The notes beneath the pieces are model-generated. The model worked only from the letters and a program-made list of their open reading frames with translations. It made no database searches and was not told the origin of the DNA. This document shows, piece by piece, positions 15,432 through 22,616 of a stretch of DNA of 26,043 nt. The first letter of the stretch is position 1. Each line of letters begins with the position of its first letter. The translations under genes were made by a program, and so were the position numbers. The stretch is from a virus: IMG/VR virus record IMGVR_UViG_3300021959_009614, positions 1 through 26,043 of that record. One strand, 5' to 3'.

Positions 15432-15943
15432 TATTTTGCAGCGAATATTACCCCTAAATTAGATGGTGTGTTTATAAAGTTAGCAATGCAATGAATATGA
15501 AATCCCCATTCTGGAATTTTTTTCATAAACTGCTCTTTCAATTCATCAGTATGAAACTCAATAGCAATATCAGTAATATTTTCCATATCTTCAAGAGTTA
15601 AATTTAGTAAATGAATTTCATGACCTTCTATATCACATTTTAAAGCAGTTATGTTGTATTCTTGCAATAAATTTTTTACGTACGATGCATCAGTTATATT
15701 GTGTGTAAAAAATTTAAAGTTGTTACTACCTTCAGTATAACGTTCATATCTAGATATGTCGTTTATATTACTATCTACACCAACAACAAAATTAGCAGTC
15801 TTAGCAAAATATATAGGACTTGTTTCCTCCATATCCTCCGTATACCAAATGCCACATCCAATATCTATAACATTTTTATTTTGTACGTTAAAATACGGCC
15901 AATGATCGGAAGAGTTTTCCGAGAGTATAGTATAATTGTTCAT
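15431..15943 (-). CDS. FkbM-type SAM-dependent methyltransferase
   Basis: A 170-residue protein with SAM motif VIDIGCGIW (residues 25-33), a VGVDSN second motif and LKCDIEGHEIHLL, which is the signature K.D.EG.E of FkbM-family methyltransferases. These usually methylate sugar hydroxyls or carboxylates. At 170 residues it is shorter than most members and is close to a bare catalytic domain. Its ATG overlaps the stop of the upstream gene (ATGA) and its stop overlaps the next gene's ATG (TAATG), so it is translated within the island operon. Confidence 0.8.
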   Translation of the reverse strand: MNNYTILSENSSDHWPYFNVQNKNVIDIGCGIWYTEDMEETSPIYFAKTANFVVGVDSNINDISRYERYTEGSNNFKFFTHNITDASYVKNLLQEYNITALKCDIEGHEIHLLNLTLEDMENITDIAIEFHTDELKEQFMKKIPEWGFHIHCIANFINTPSNLGVIFAAK

Positions 15944-16854
15944 AGATTAAATTTTGCCAGTAAAAGATTAACGTTATTATCTTTAGAGCAATACTGTTCG
16001 TAGTATTGTCTAGCATTCAAAGCTATATATTGTAAAAAATCATAGTCATCTTTAACCTCGTTAAAGCGATTAATATATTTTTGCACATTTATATCACTAC
16101 CATGTAAATCCTGATATGGGTCAAACGCCAACTCACCTCGTTCTACGGCAATATAATGAACATTTGGAATAAGCAGCGGGTCATACTTATTACAATATTC
16201 GAATCTAAGATTCGGTACACCTAAAGCCATGTTTTCAATATCTCTATAGCACATTTCTAAGTTACCTGCAATAGATAGTCCCATTTTATGTGTAATAGCA
16301 GATTCACAGTATTTTACAATATCAACAATTGCATCAATATCACATGTTATATAACCTTGTTTTTCTAAAGTAAAAGCATCAACCCTACCAGTAGCGCATT
16401 TAAAAAATAATTTATCCTTACGCTTACTAAACGGGGTTTTTAACCCTATTTTATAAAAATGATCGTAATCATGGTTAGCTAAAAATGTATAGTAAGTACA
16501 TTGCTTTAATTGAAAATTTAAAACGGATATATCCTTATTAGCCATACCCCATTCTTGTTGGCCTACTAGTATAAACACATCTTCTTTTTTGTTACGCTCA
16601 CAAAAAACATCCCATAGACGTGTTTGAGTTTCAGATAATGACATTGCGTATAGTATATCCTTTTCTTCATCATATATTACTACTTCACAATCGGGTAAAA
16701 TATGATCTATAAAGTCGATTCTCAAATGACCGCCAACTTGACTTATAACCTCGGCGTTATATTTTGCTTCTAAAGTCTTGGACAATCTATAGAACATATC
16801 CAACCACGATCGCCACACACTTTTGTTATTTTGTAATGTAGTATATACTTTCAT
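15940..16854 (-). CDS. Putative GT-B glycosyltransferase
   Basis: A 304-residue protein starting at ATG 16854, the first gene of the tightly overlapping part of the island. The C-terminal half contains HKMGLSIAGNLEMCYRDIEN, ALGVPNLRFEY, and IPNVHYIAVERGE, similar to the donor-binding part of exostosin/CAP10-like GT-B transferases (a conserved pattern where an unmarked residue precedes a P..L..Y segment and then a HYI strand). The N-terminal half is less clear (WRSWLDMFYRLSKTLEAKY). I cannot name the donor or acceptor. An exact TATAAATA lies 67 bases upstream. Confidence 0.6.
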   Translation of the reverse strand: MKVYTTLQNNKSVWRSWLDMFYRLSKTLEAKYNAEVISQVGGHLRIDFIDHILPDCEVVIYDEEKDILYAMSLSETQTRLWDVFCERNKKEDVFILVGQQEWGMANKDISVLNFQLKQCTYYTFLANHDYDHFYKIGLKTPFSKRKDKLFFKCATGRVDAFTLEKQGYITCDIDAIVDIVKYCESAITHKMGLSIAGNLEMCYRDIENMALGVPNLRFEYCNKYDPLLIPNVHYIAVERGELAFDPYQDLHGSDINVQKYINRFNEVKDDYDFLQYIALNARQYYEQYCSKDNNVNLLLAKFNL

Positions 16855-16921
16855 TTTTTAAAAAACTTATAATTAAAAATATTTATTTCTGGATTTTAAT
16901 TATTATTAACAAACATAGTAA

Positions 16922-16929
16922 TATTTATA
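16922..16929 (-). promoter_or_regulatory. Candidate T4-type late promoter (TATAAATA) for the sugar island
   Basis: An exact TATAAATA on the minus strand lies in the 84-base gap between the stop at 16939 and ATG 16854. Transcription from it would start near 16915 and give a leader of about 60 bases, then read the overlapping genes down to 12292. Together with gp55 in the same window this suggests late expression of the island. Confidence 0.6.
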
Positions 16930-16938
16930 GCCTACAAA

Positions 16939-18180
16939 TTAAAAGTTAAATTCAATTCTTTCTGCCCATCCTTGTGATTTAGAATATCCCCAGTATACAA
17001 TTTTAACTGGCGTGCTAGTTGTGTAAAACATTTCTTCGTAGTGAATATTACTACCCTGTATAAACTGTACCAATCTATCATCTGTAATATATGTTTGATG
17101 TATACCTTTTCCTTCAATATCATCAAAAGAAACTAAAATATGATCGTATTCTTTTCCGGGTAGCATATCATGTGTTATATTTACTAAATGGTAATAAGAA
17201 TTTTTCCATGGACTATCTTTAGGATTAGACGGAAAGTTGTTATCAATAGTATGCTGTTGAAATGAGCGATTTTTAAAATTTATACCCGAATAAACTTCAT
17301 AGTCGTGAAGTGTTCTCTTTGTACCAAGATTATAATCACCTAAATTATGCCCGTTATCTTCTACGTCTAGCAATTGACGTATTCTAGAACGAGCTATATC
17401 ATTACCTTTATGCCACTGATCATCACCTCGTTTATGCTGATCATCCCATACTAGTATACCACTACGCTCTTCTCTCATAGTAGCATGCCATATAACTACT
17501 CTATGTGGATGAAATAAATCATACCCGTTAGTGAACGTTCTTACTGTTAAATTAATTTCTTCGCCAGCGAAAAATATGTTAGGGTCGTGTCTAACATCTC
17601 TAGCCCATTTATTAGAACCGAAAGCAAAATGACCACTAAGAAATCTTGCTGGGTATGGCTTCTTTAAATTTTGCCAATTAGGTACAGCACCTGGACGTAT
17701 AAAAATAGTTCCAAAAGGATAAAAGCATGCTGCTTGAGACATCCACGGTTCCTGCACTCTTTCTTCAGGATCATTAAAGGGATTATACAGAGGTGAGTAC
17801 CCCCCTATAACGGGGTTATAACCATCATCTACTAACTCATCATACCAATTAATTAAAGTAGTGTCCCAATTCTCCGTAAACCTATGATGAGAATCTAACT
17901 GACATACAAAATCCTCATCAGTAAGTAGGTTATCATTTATTAATGCCCGGGCATATGGTAGACCTTTTGCCTTAGTGTAATGAATCTCTTCAATTTTAAA
18001 TCTAGGATCATCTTTATATTCAGACAAGTCATCAAAACCATCATCCGGGTTATACTGCCTGAAAATACCAAAATGAATTCTTTCAGGATATTCAGCCATA
18101 GCTAACGCGTCCTCAATAGTAGGTATTAATTCAGGGTCTCTATACGCAGGTAAATGAAGAAGAATTGTTCTCTTAGGCAT
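16939..18180 (-). CDS. Skp1-type GlcNAc-transferase-like glycosyltransferase (copy 2)
   Basis: A 413-residue paralogue of the protein at 10974-12236. The same landmarks appear in order: TILLHLPAYRDPELIPTI, AKGLPYARAL, CQLDSHHRF, GAVPNWQNL, SGHFAFGS, and IFFAGEEINLTVRTFTNGYD, with YEVYSGINF and a shared C-terminal extension. The enzymes of this family transfer GlcNAc to protein in eukaryotes; in phages the acceptor is unknown. It is the most upstream gene of the island on the minus strand and is divergent from the small gene at 18264. No exact late octamer is seen before its ATG. Confidence 0.85.
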   Translation of the reverse strand: MPKRTILLHLPAYRDPELIPTIEDALAMAEYPERIHFGIFRQYNPDDGFDDLSEYKDDPRFKIEEIHYTKAKGLPYARALINDNLLTDEDFVCQLDSHHRFTENWDTTLINWYDELVDDGYNPVIGGYSPLYNPFNDPEERVQEPWMSQAACFYPFGTIFIRPGAVPNWQNLKKPYPARFLSGHFAFGSNKWARDVRHDPNIFFAGEEINLTVRTFTNGYDLFHPHRVVIWHATMREERSGILVWDDQHKRGDDQWHKGNDIARSRIRQLLDVEDNGHNLGDYNLGTKRTLHDYEVYSGINFKNRSFQQHTIDNNFPSNPKDSPWKNSYYHLVNITHDMLPGKEYDHILVSFDDIEGKGIHQTYITDDRLVQFIQGSNIHYEEMFYTTSTPVKIVYWGYSKSQGWAERIEFNF

Positions 18181-18227
18181 AAATAAAGCTTACGATTACT
18201 TATGGAATAAAAAAATTAAATCCACAG

Positions 18228-18255
18228 TTGATACCTAGCTATGGTATATTATAAT
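18228..18255 (+). promoter_or_regulatory. Sigma70-like promoter (TTGATA-N16-TATAAT) before gene at 18264
   Basis: TTGATA at 18228-18233, 16 bases, and TATAAT at 18250-18255 in the 83-base divergent gap. ATG 18264 follows after 8 bases. It should drive the small gene and the tRNA up to the terminator at 18712-18740. Confidence 0.7.
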
Positions 18256-18263
18256 AATAGTAT

Positions 18264-18626
18264 ATGAGCGAACAAAAAGAAATCATTGCTATCGTTGACC
18301 AAGTTGGTCGTACTGTTGTTGGAGTTGAGACAGGTCAAACTGACGAGACTTTGACTCTTAATAATCCTGTTATTGTGCATGTTCAGCCGGATCAACAAAA
18401 TGGTCAGCTTCAAGTACAAACCTTTCCCTACCTGTTTATGGAGTTCATCAAAGGAGATAAAAAGAATAACGAATGGACTTTTAACAAGTCTTCTATTGCT
18501 ACCTCCACAGTACAACTGACAGATCAGATTACAGCACAATATCATGCTATTAACAATCCTGCCCCGGCACAACCAGCAGCAGCAGAGCCTGAGGTTATTA
18601 AGCTGTTTGATGCTGACGGTAAATAA
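18264..18626 (+). CDS. Conserved hypothetical phage protein
   Basis: A 120-residue protein starting MSEQKEIIAIVDQVGRTVV. The N-terminal 60 residues look like a small beta-rich domain (IIAIVDQVGRTVVGVETG, PVIVHVQPDQQNGQLQVQ, FPYLFMEFI), followed by a helical QLTDQITAQYHAI and a Pro/Ala linker ending in an acidic tail (VIKLFDADGK). I believe similar proteins occur in marine T4-like phages but cannot assign a function. It has its own promoter and shares its transcript with tRNA-Asn. The nearly leaderless start argues against a needed Shine-Dalgarno site. Confidence 0.75.
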   Translation: MSEQKEIIAIVDQVGRTVVGVETGQTDETLTLNNPVIVHVQPDQQNGQLQVQTFPYLFMEFIKGDKKNNEWTFNKSSIATSTVQLTDQITAQYHAINNPAPAQPAAAEPEVIKLFDADGK

Positions 18627-18632
18627 TTTTTA

Positions 18633-18707
18633 TCGGGTATAGCTCAGCGGCAGAGCGGGTGGCTGTTAACCACTAGGTCCTTGGTTCGAATCCAAGTACC
18701 CGAGCCA
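18633..18707 (+). tRNA. tRNA-Asn (anticodon GTT), CCA encoded
   Basis: The cloverleaf can be drawn in full: acceptor TCGGGTA pairs with TACCCGA, D-stem GCTC/GAGC, anticodon stem GGTGG/CCACT around the loop CTGTTAA with anticodon GTT, T-stem CTTGG/CCAAG with loop TTCGAAT, discriminator G and encoded CCA. AAT and AAC codons are frequent in this AT-rich genome. It lies 6 bases after the small gene and 4 bases before the terminator. Confidence 0.96.
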
Positions 18708-18711
18708 TTTT

Positions 18712-18740
18712 AACTACCGACATATGTCGGTAGTTTTTTT
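18712..18740 (+). terminator. Rho-independent terminator
   Basis: A perfect 24-base inverted repeat (18712-18735, arm AACTACCGACAT) is followed by a T run to 18740. It ends the transcript of the small gene plus tRNA and lies 3 bases before the -35 of the uvsX promoter, isolating the two units. The hairpin is symmetrical, and an A run on the other side is short, so plus-strand action is favoured. Confidence 0.9.
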
Positions 18741-18743
18741 ATC

Positions 18744-18771
18744 TTGATTAATAAAGTTAAGTTCATACAAT
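18744..18771 (+). promoter_or_regulatory. Sigma70-like promoter for uvsX (TTGATT-N16-TACAAT)
   Basis: TTGATT at 18744-18749, 16 bases, TACAAT at 18766-18771. The first ATG (18772) touches the -10 and could not be on the mRNA, while ATG 18778 is 6 bases after it, so this promoter decides the uvsX start. Confidence 0.7.
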
Positions 18772-18777
18772 ATGTAT

Positions 18778-19941
18778 ATGAATGATTTTGATAAAGATAC
18801 GCTAGCCGCGTTAGATTCAATCGATAAAATAAATCCGTTTGCAACATACCTAGAAGATAGTACGTTATCACGAGTAGGTGGTTGGATTGATACAGGTAGT
18901 TATGTTCTTAATGCTATCATCTCTGGATCTATTCATGGTGGAATTCCTAAGGGTAGGGTAACGATGATGGGTGGTGAGTCAATGACAGGTAAGACTTTGT
19001 TTGTTCTTAAGATTCTTGCTAATGCTCAGAAAGAAGGATTGATTCCAGTTATTTTTGATACTGAGAACGCGGTCGATCCTGAGGGGGCTGAACGTATTGG
19101 TTTAGATATTAGTAAAGTTAAATATGTTCCTTGTGTTACTATTGAGCAGACTCGTAATGCATTATATAAGTTCCTTACTTCGGTTAAGGAAAAAGGTCTA
19201 GAAGGTAAGTTTATTGTAGCTATTGACTCACTTGGTAATCTTCAATCAGAACTAGAACATAGTCGAATGGGTAAAGATAGTACTTCATCTGATATGGGTA
19301 CCAAAGCTCGTGCTATGAAGTCCCTTATGCAGACTTGTACTAATCTAGGGGCTACTACACAAACTACTATCCTCTGTACTAACCATGTTTATGATGATCC
19401 AGCTGCTATGTTTCCTTCTATTGAGAAGCATATGCCTGGTGGTAAGTCGATCGTGTATTTACCTTCAGTAACTGTTCAGTTGGCTCGTAAGCCTATGAAG
19501 AGTGATGGTGGTAAGACTATGGATGCTGAAACTGCGGTAGGTCAGAAGAACTATGCAGGCGTTCTTATTAGAGCTCTTACTCGTAAGAATCGATTCATTA
19601 AGCAGTACCTTCAAGGTGAAATGTTCCTTTCGTTTCATACTGGACTCGACCGTTACTATGGTCTACTTGACCTTGCTGTAGGTGTAGGTGCTGTTATTCA
19701 AACTGGCTCTACTTATCAACTACCTGATGGTAAGAAGATTGGATATTACAAAAATTTTCGGAAGGATAAAGACCTCTGGGAGAATACTATCCTACCTGTC
19801 CTAGAAGAAAAGATTAAGACTGAATGGGCTTACTCTGGTGGGGAAGGTGATGACGATGTTCCTGATGAAGTAGAAGAACAGGTAATTATTCCAAAGCAGG
19901 AAAATGAAATCCTAAAAGATTCCCTAGATAAAAATGAGTAA
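18778..19941 (+). CDS. uvsX: UvsX, RecA-like recombinase
   Basis: A 387-residue RecA/UvsX family strand-exchange protein (T4 UvsX is 391). Walker A is GESMTGKT at residues 66-73, Walker B ends FIVAIDSLG (Asp150), and the ATP-linked Glu/DNA-loop region includes DMGTKARAMKSLMQ, TTILCTNHVYDD and MPGGKSIVYLPSV. The C-terminus is acidic (GEGDDDVPDEVEEQ), as is usual for regulation of DNA binding. It acts with UvsY, gp46/47 and UvsW encoded elsewhere in the window. I chose the second ATG because of promoter geometry. Its last 8 bases overlap the start of queC. Confidence 0.95.
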   Translation: MNDFDKDTLAALDSIDKINPFATYLEDSTLSRVGGWIDTGSYVLNAIISGSIHGGIPKGRVTMMGGESMTGKTLFVLKILANAQKEGLIPVIFDTENAVDPEGAERIGLDISKVKYVPCVTIEQTRNALYKFLTSVKEKGLEGKFIVAIDSLGNLQSELEHSRMGKDSTSSDMGTKARAMKSLMQTCTNLGATTQTTILCTNHVYDDPAAMFPSIEKHMPGGKSIVYLPSVTVQLARKPMKSDGGKTMDAETAVGQKNYAGVLIRALTRKNRFIKQYLQGEMFLSFHTGLDRYYGLLDLAVGVGAVIQTGSTYQLPDGKKIGYYKNFRKDKDLWENTILPVLEEKIKTEWAYSGGEGDDDVPDEVEEQVIIPKQENEILKDSLDKNE

Positions 19942-20677
19942 ATTAGTATTAAGTATATCGGGTGGTATGGACTCTGTGGTCCTACTACATATGGCAGTAG
20001 ATAGAGGATTTAAAGAGATTCATCTTATCTCATATGATTATGGTCAACGTCATAAGCGTGAACTAAACTGTGTATCAAGTCAGATTGAAGCGGTAAAAGC
20101 TAAAGTATCTGATTTGGTGATAACGCATTATATAGCTGATGTTGGATTCATTAAGCACCTAGCTCCTACCTCATCTCTTACTAACGAAGATATTGATAAC
20201 CCGGATATTAGTAAGATGGCCGGTGATGCACAACCAGTAAGCTATGTACCTTTCCGCAATCAGTTGTTCAATACTATAGGATGTGCATATGCAGAAGCTA
20301 AAGGTGCTGATATTGTTTGGTATGGAGCGGCTGAAGTGGATAGTCTAGCCGGTTATTGGGATGGTTCTAATGAATTTGTTGATTCTATGAATGCATTGAT
20401 TGCTCTTAACAGGGAACATCGTATTAATATTGAAGCTCCGTTGCTTACAATGAGTAAAGAAGCTATCGTTGAAGAAGGGGTAAGGTTAGGGGTCGATTTT
20501 GGTAATACTTGGACGTGTTACTCTAATAGGAAAGATGGATTAGCAGATGCAACAACCCCATCATCTAGTATGCGAGTAAAGGGCTTTGTTGATGCAGGCT
20601 ATCAGGACCCTATTCAGTATATACAGCAATCTAAGTTGAATGAGCTATACTTGTCTAAAGGATGTAAAAAGCTTTAG
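19934..20677 (+). CDS. queC: QueC-like 7-cyano-7-deazaguanine synthase with lost zinc cysteines
   Basis: A 247-residue protein of the QueC family, which uses ATP and ammonia to turn 7-carboxy-7-deazaguanine into preQ0. The PP-loop SGGMDS is intact at residues 9-14, as are SYDYGQRHKREL, VPFRNQLF and the C-terminal KGF..AG..DP. QueC normally binds zinc with four cysteines; here only Cys195 (in TWTCY) remains, and the usual CxxCxxC is replaced by Asp205, Thr208 and Ser211 in DATTPSS. In phages QueC homologues supply 7-deazaguanine bases for DNA modification. It is translationally coupled to uvsX (8-base overlap). It could be active with a changed structural site, or altered in substrate. Confidence 0.85.
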   Translation: MSKLVLSISGGMDSVVLLHMAVDRGFKEIHLISYDYGQRHKRELNCVSSQIEAVKAKVSDLVITHYIADVGFIKHLAPTSSLTNEDIDNPDISKMAGDAQPVSYVPFRNQLFNTIGCAYAEAKGADIVWYGAAEVDSLAGYWDGSNEFVDSMNALIALNREHRINIEAPLLTMSKEAIVEEGVRLGVDFGNTWTCYSNRKDGLADATTPSSSMRVKGFVDAGYQDPIQYIQQSKLNELYLSKGCKKL

Positions 20678-22128
20678 AGACCGTATCGACGAACTTCTTC
20701 GAGTTGCCAGTGCGTCTTAGGCTGGAAGCGCTCTTTAAAGCTAAGATTGTTTTCCTTCCTTTGTTTAGGTAGAGCATCTTGTACTTTTTGCTCTACTAAG
20801 TACTGGTTAGTGTAGACTTCTTCAATGGCTTCTTCATGCTTCTCAACAAGATATTGCTGTGTGGGTGTTGTTTGACCATTTTCGTTAACAGTACTTTCAA
20901 TAATTGGCTCAACTGTTGAATAGATATCAGTAAGATAGTCAGCAGTTGTATATTTGCTTTCAGCGACCATTTCATAATCTTCTGTATCTAAAAACTTAGC
21001 AGCAGCAGCCATACGAACTTCATCACCACGACGCTTGTATTTAGCATAAACTTTCTTAGCAGCATCTTTAAAGATAAAATCTCGTTGCTCACCACCATAC
21101 TCATCTGTATTAAGAGAAGCAATTTTTTGTATTTCACTAACAACACCTTTATTAACTGTATGATCGGCTTCACCGTCTTCGTCTTTAATATCATCTTCAT
21201 CATGGTAATCATCAGGTATCTCACCATCACCTAGCTCCTCTACTTCAACTTGAGCCATACCATCTATATCATCTTCTCCATCCTCTTTATCCATTGAAGA
21301 GGCAATAGCTTCACCTCTTTTACGCTCATATTCGGAAATCTTACCGTCGTCGTCAAGGTCTGATTTTTCAGCATCAAAGTCTGGATCTTCTTGATCTTCC
21401 ATTTCGGCTTCCACTGTACCCTGTTCGATAGGCTTAACGATTGATGATAAGTAAACAGCAATTTTTTCATACTCCGGTAAATTACTAATTTGTGAAATAA
21501 ACGACTTAAGCTGCTCAACTGTGTTAATATTTTTTACAAATTTTGAAACTTCATCTAGAGCAGGTTCGTCAATATCTTCAAATCCTGGATCACCGAGATT
21601 AAGTCTAATGTTACCTAGCATAGTAGCGAGTGAAGTAATGAGCAGTATTTTTTCATCTGAAATAACATCAGCTAAGGCATCATCCATTTCTTTACCAGAT
21701 TTAACAGCACGTGCTTGTGCGGCTAACTCTTGAGCAGCGGCCTGCGCAGCGTATTTTTCTTCACGTGAGCGGTTAGCACCCATACCAGAAATAAAATCAT
21801 CTAAAGTACTTTCAATTGTCTGTGCAATTTCATCCGATTTAGCATTAATTGCATCTTGATTACCTTGAAGAACTTTAAGCATAGCTTGCTTTTTACCAGT
21901 AAAGCCTTTACTCATTTTAACAGCATTTAATTCCTCTTCAGAAATAACATCTAGGTTAAATAATAGCTCTCTGATAAATCTTATGGTATCTAATGGAGCA
22001 GAACTTAATCCAGCTGATCGCATTTGCTTTGTAACACCAGTAGCACCAGGTACTAAAGCCTCCACAGGAGATTTTCTTGCTTCATTTAGAGATTGCAACC
22101 TGGTGTAAAAGTTATCGAATGAGCTCAT
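20674..22128 (-). CDS. Acidic late protein with EF-hand-like loop, possible prohead/virion protein
   Basis: A 484-residue, very acidic, Ala/Glu-rich and largely helical protein. Its first 17 residues end LQSLNEA; LNE followed by Ala fits the L/I-x-E site cut by the T4 prohead protease gp21, so it may be a processed head or scaffold-type protein. Residues 257-268 form a full EF-hand-type calcium loop (DLDDDGKISEYE), inside a strongly acidic region from about 240 to 320. The gene is preceded by an exact TATAAATA late promoter, which agrees with a structural role. I cannot assign it to a specific T4 gene. It converges on queC with a 4-base overlap. Confidence 0.75.
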   Translation of the reverse strand: MSSFDNFYTRLQSLNEARKSPVEALVPGATGVTKQMRSAGLSSAPLDTIRFIRELLFNLDVISEEELNAVKMSKGFTGKKQAMLKVLQGNQDAINAKSDEIAQTIESTLDDFISGMGANRSREEKYAAQAAAQELAAQARAVKSGKEMDDALADVISDEKILLITSLATMLGNIRLNLGDPGFEDIDEPALDEVSKFVKNINTVEQLKSFISQISNLPEYEKIAVYLSSIVKPIEQGTVEAEMEDQEDPDFDAEKSDLDDDGKISEYERKRGEAIASSMDKEDGEDDIDGMAQVEVEELGDGEIPDDYHDEDDIKDEDGEADHTVNKGVVSEIQKIASLNTDEYGGEQRDFIFKDAAKKVYAKYKRRGDEVRMAAAAKFLDTEDYEMVAESKYTTADYLTDIYSTVEPIIESTVNENGQTTPTQQYLVEKHEEAIEEVYTNQYLVEQKVQDALPKQRKENNLSFKERFQPKTHWQLEEVRRYGL

Positions 22129-22134
22129 TGATAT

Positions 22135-22142
22135 TATTTATA
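22135..22142 (-). promoter_or_regulatory. T4-type late promoter (TATAAATA), near-leaderless
   Basis: Exact TATAAATA on the minus strand, with 6 bases (ATATCA) before the ATG at 22128. In T4 this octamer is the only DNA element needed by gp55-RNA polymerase. The expected transcription start falls on or next to the ATG. Confidence 0.8.
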
Positions 22143-22178
22143 GCCGGTAGTAGAAATTACTTTAAAAAAGTGCAAATA

Positions 22179-22200
22179 AAAGGAACTTTGTTATAATTAA
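22179..22200 (+). promoter_or_regulatory. Extended -10 promoter element before HhH gene
   Basis: Core GGAACTTTGTTATAATTAA with TG, one base, TATAAT (22192-22197), matching the element before gene 43 at 21 of 22 bases. ATG 22209 follows TATAAT after 11 bases. No strong -35 is present at 16-17 bases. Confidence 0.6.
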
Positions 22201-22208
22201 TATAGAAT

Positions 22209-22595
22209 ATGAGATTGAGTTACAAGGATTTCAATAAAATGAACGATAAAGAGCTTCGAGCTCTGCCAGGTGTTGGTAAGCTAACTGCAAGAAACATTGT
22301 AGGTATGCGACCATATCGTAGTAGTGAGGACCTTTTTAAGGTAAGAGGTCTTGGTAAAAATACTCTTAAGAAATTAGGTATTGAAAAGAAGAAGAAAAAG
22401 CGTAAACGTTGGATTGATGTAGATGGTATGCAATATCCACACTATACATTCGCTTTTCATGAAGTTACTGGTGTAATGGATTTCTTTTGGAGAATACCAC
22501 GTGAGTTTAGACTTTATTACGGTAGAGAAGAAGAAAGTAAGGAACAAACAGCACGAATACGTAAAGAAATGGACATCCAACTGGAAAAACTATAA
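22209..22595 (+). CDS. Helix-hairpin-helix (ComEA-like) DNA-binding protein
   Basis: A 128-residue protein. Residues 10-60 hold two helix-hairpin-helix units: LRALPGVGKLTARNIVG and LFKVRGLGKNTLKKLGI, the ComEA-type arrangement that binds the DNA backbone without sequence preference. A polybasic run follows (EKKKKKRKRW), then a domain of unknown type (YPHYTFAFHEVTGVMDFFW) and a charged helix. It likely binds DNA or branched intermediates of phage replication. It has its own extended -10 promoter and is followed 21 bases later by the amidotransferase gene. Confidence 0.8.
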   Translation: MRLSYKDFNKMNDKELRALPGVGKLTARNIVGMRPYRSSEDLFKVRGLGKNTLKKLGIEKKKKKRKRWIDVDGMQYPHYTFAFHEVTGVMDFFWRIPREFRLYYGREEESKEQTARIRKEMDIQLEKL

Positions 22596-22616
22596 TATTA
22601 GATTAAATTATAGTAT

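Noticed and set aside
18712-18735. 24-base palindrome as an operator or attachment site
   Set aside because: The following T run and its place right after a tRNA gene make a transcription terminator the simpler reading; no integrase or duplicated tRNA end is seen.
18772-18777. First ATG of uvsX
   Set aside because: It directly follows the -10 hexamer, so it would not be on the transcript; ATG 18778 fits.
20988-21518. Overlapping open frames inside the acidic late gene
   Set aside because: They are other-frame shadows of the low-complexity acidic coding region and lack domain features or start signals.
22591-22614. TATAAT and TATAGT before the amidotransferase gene as a promoter
   Set aside because: TATAAT overlaps the HhH gene's stop and has no TTGAT box 16 bases before it; TATAGT is only 2 bases before the ATG. 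Co-transcription with the HhH gene explains expression.
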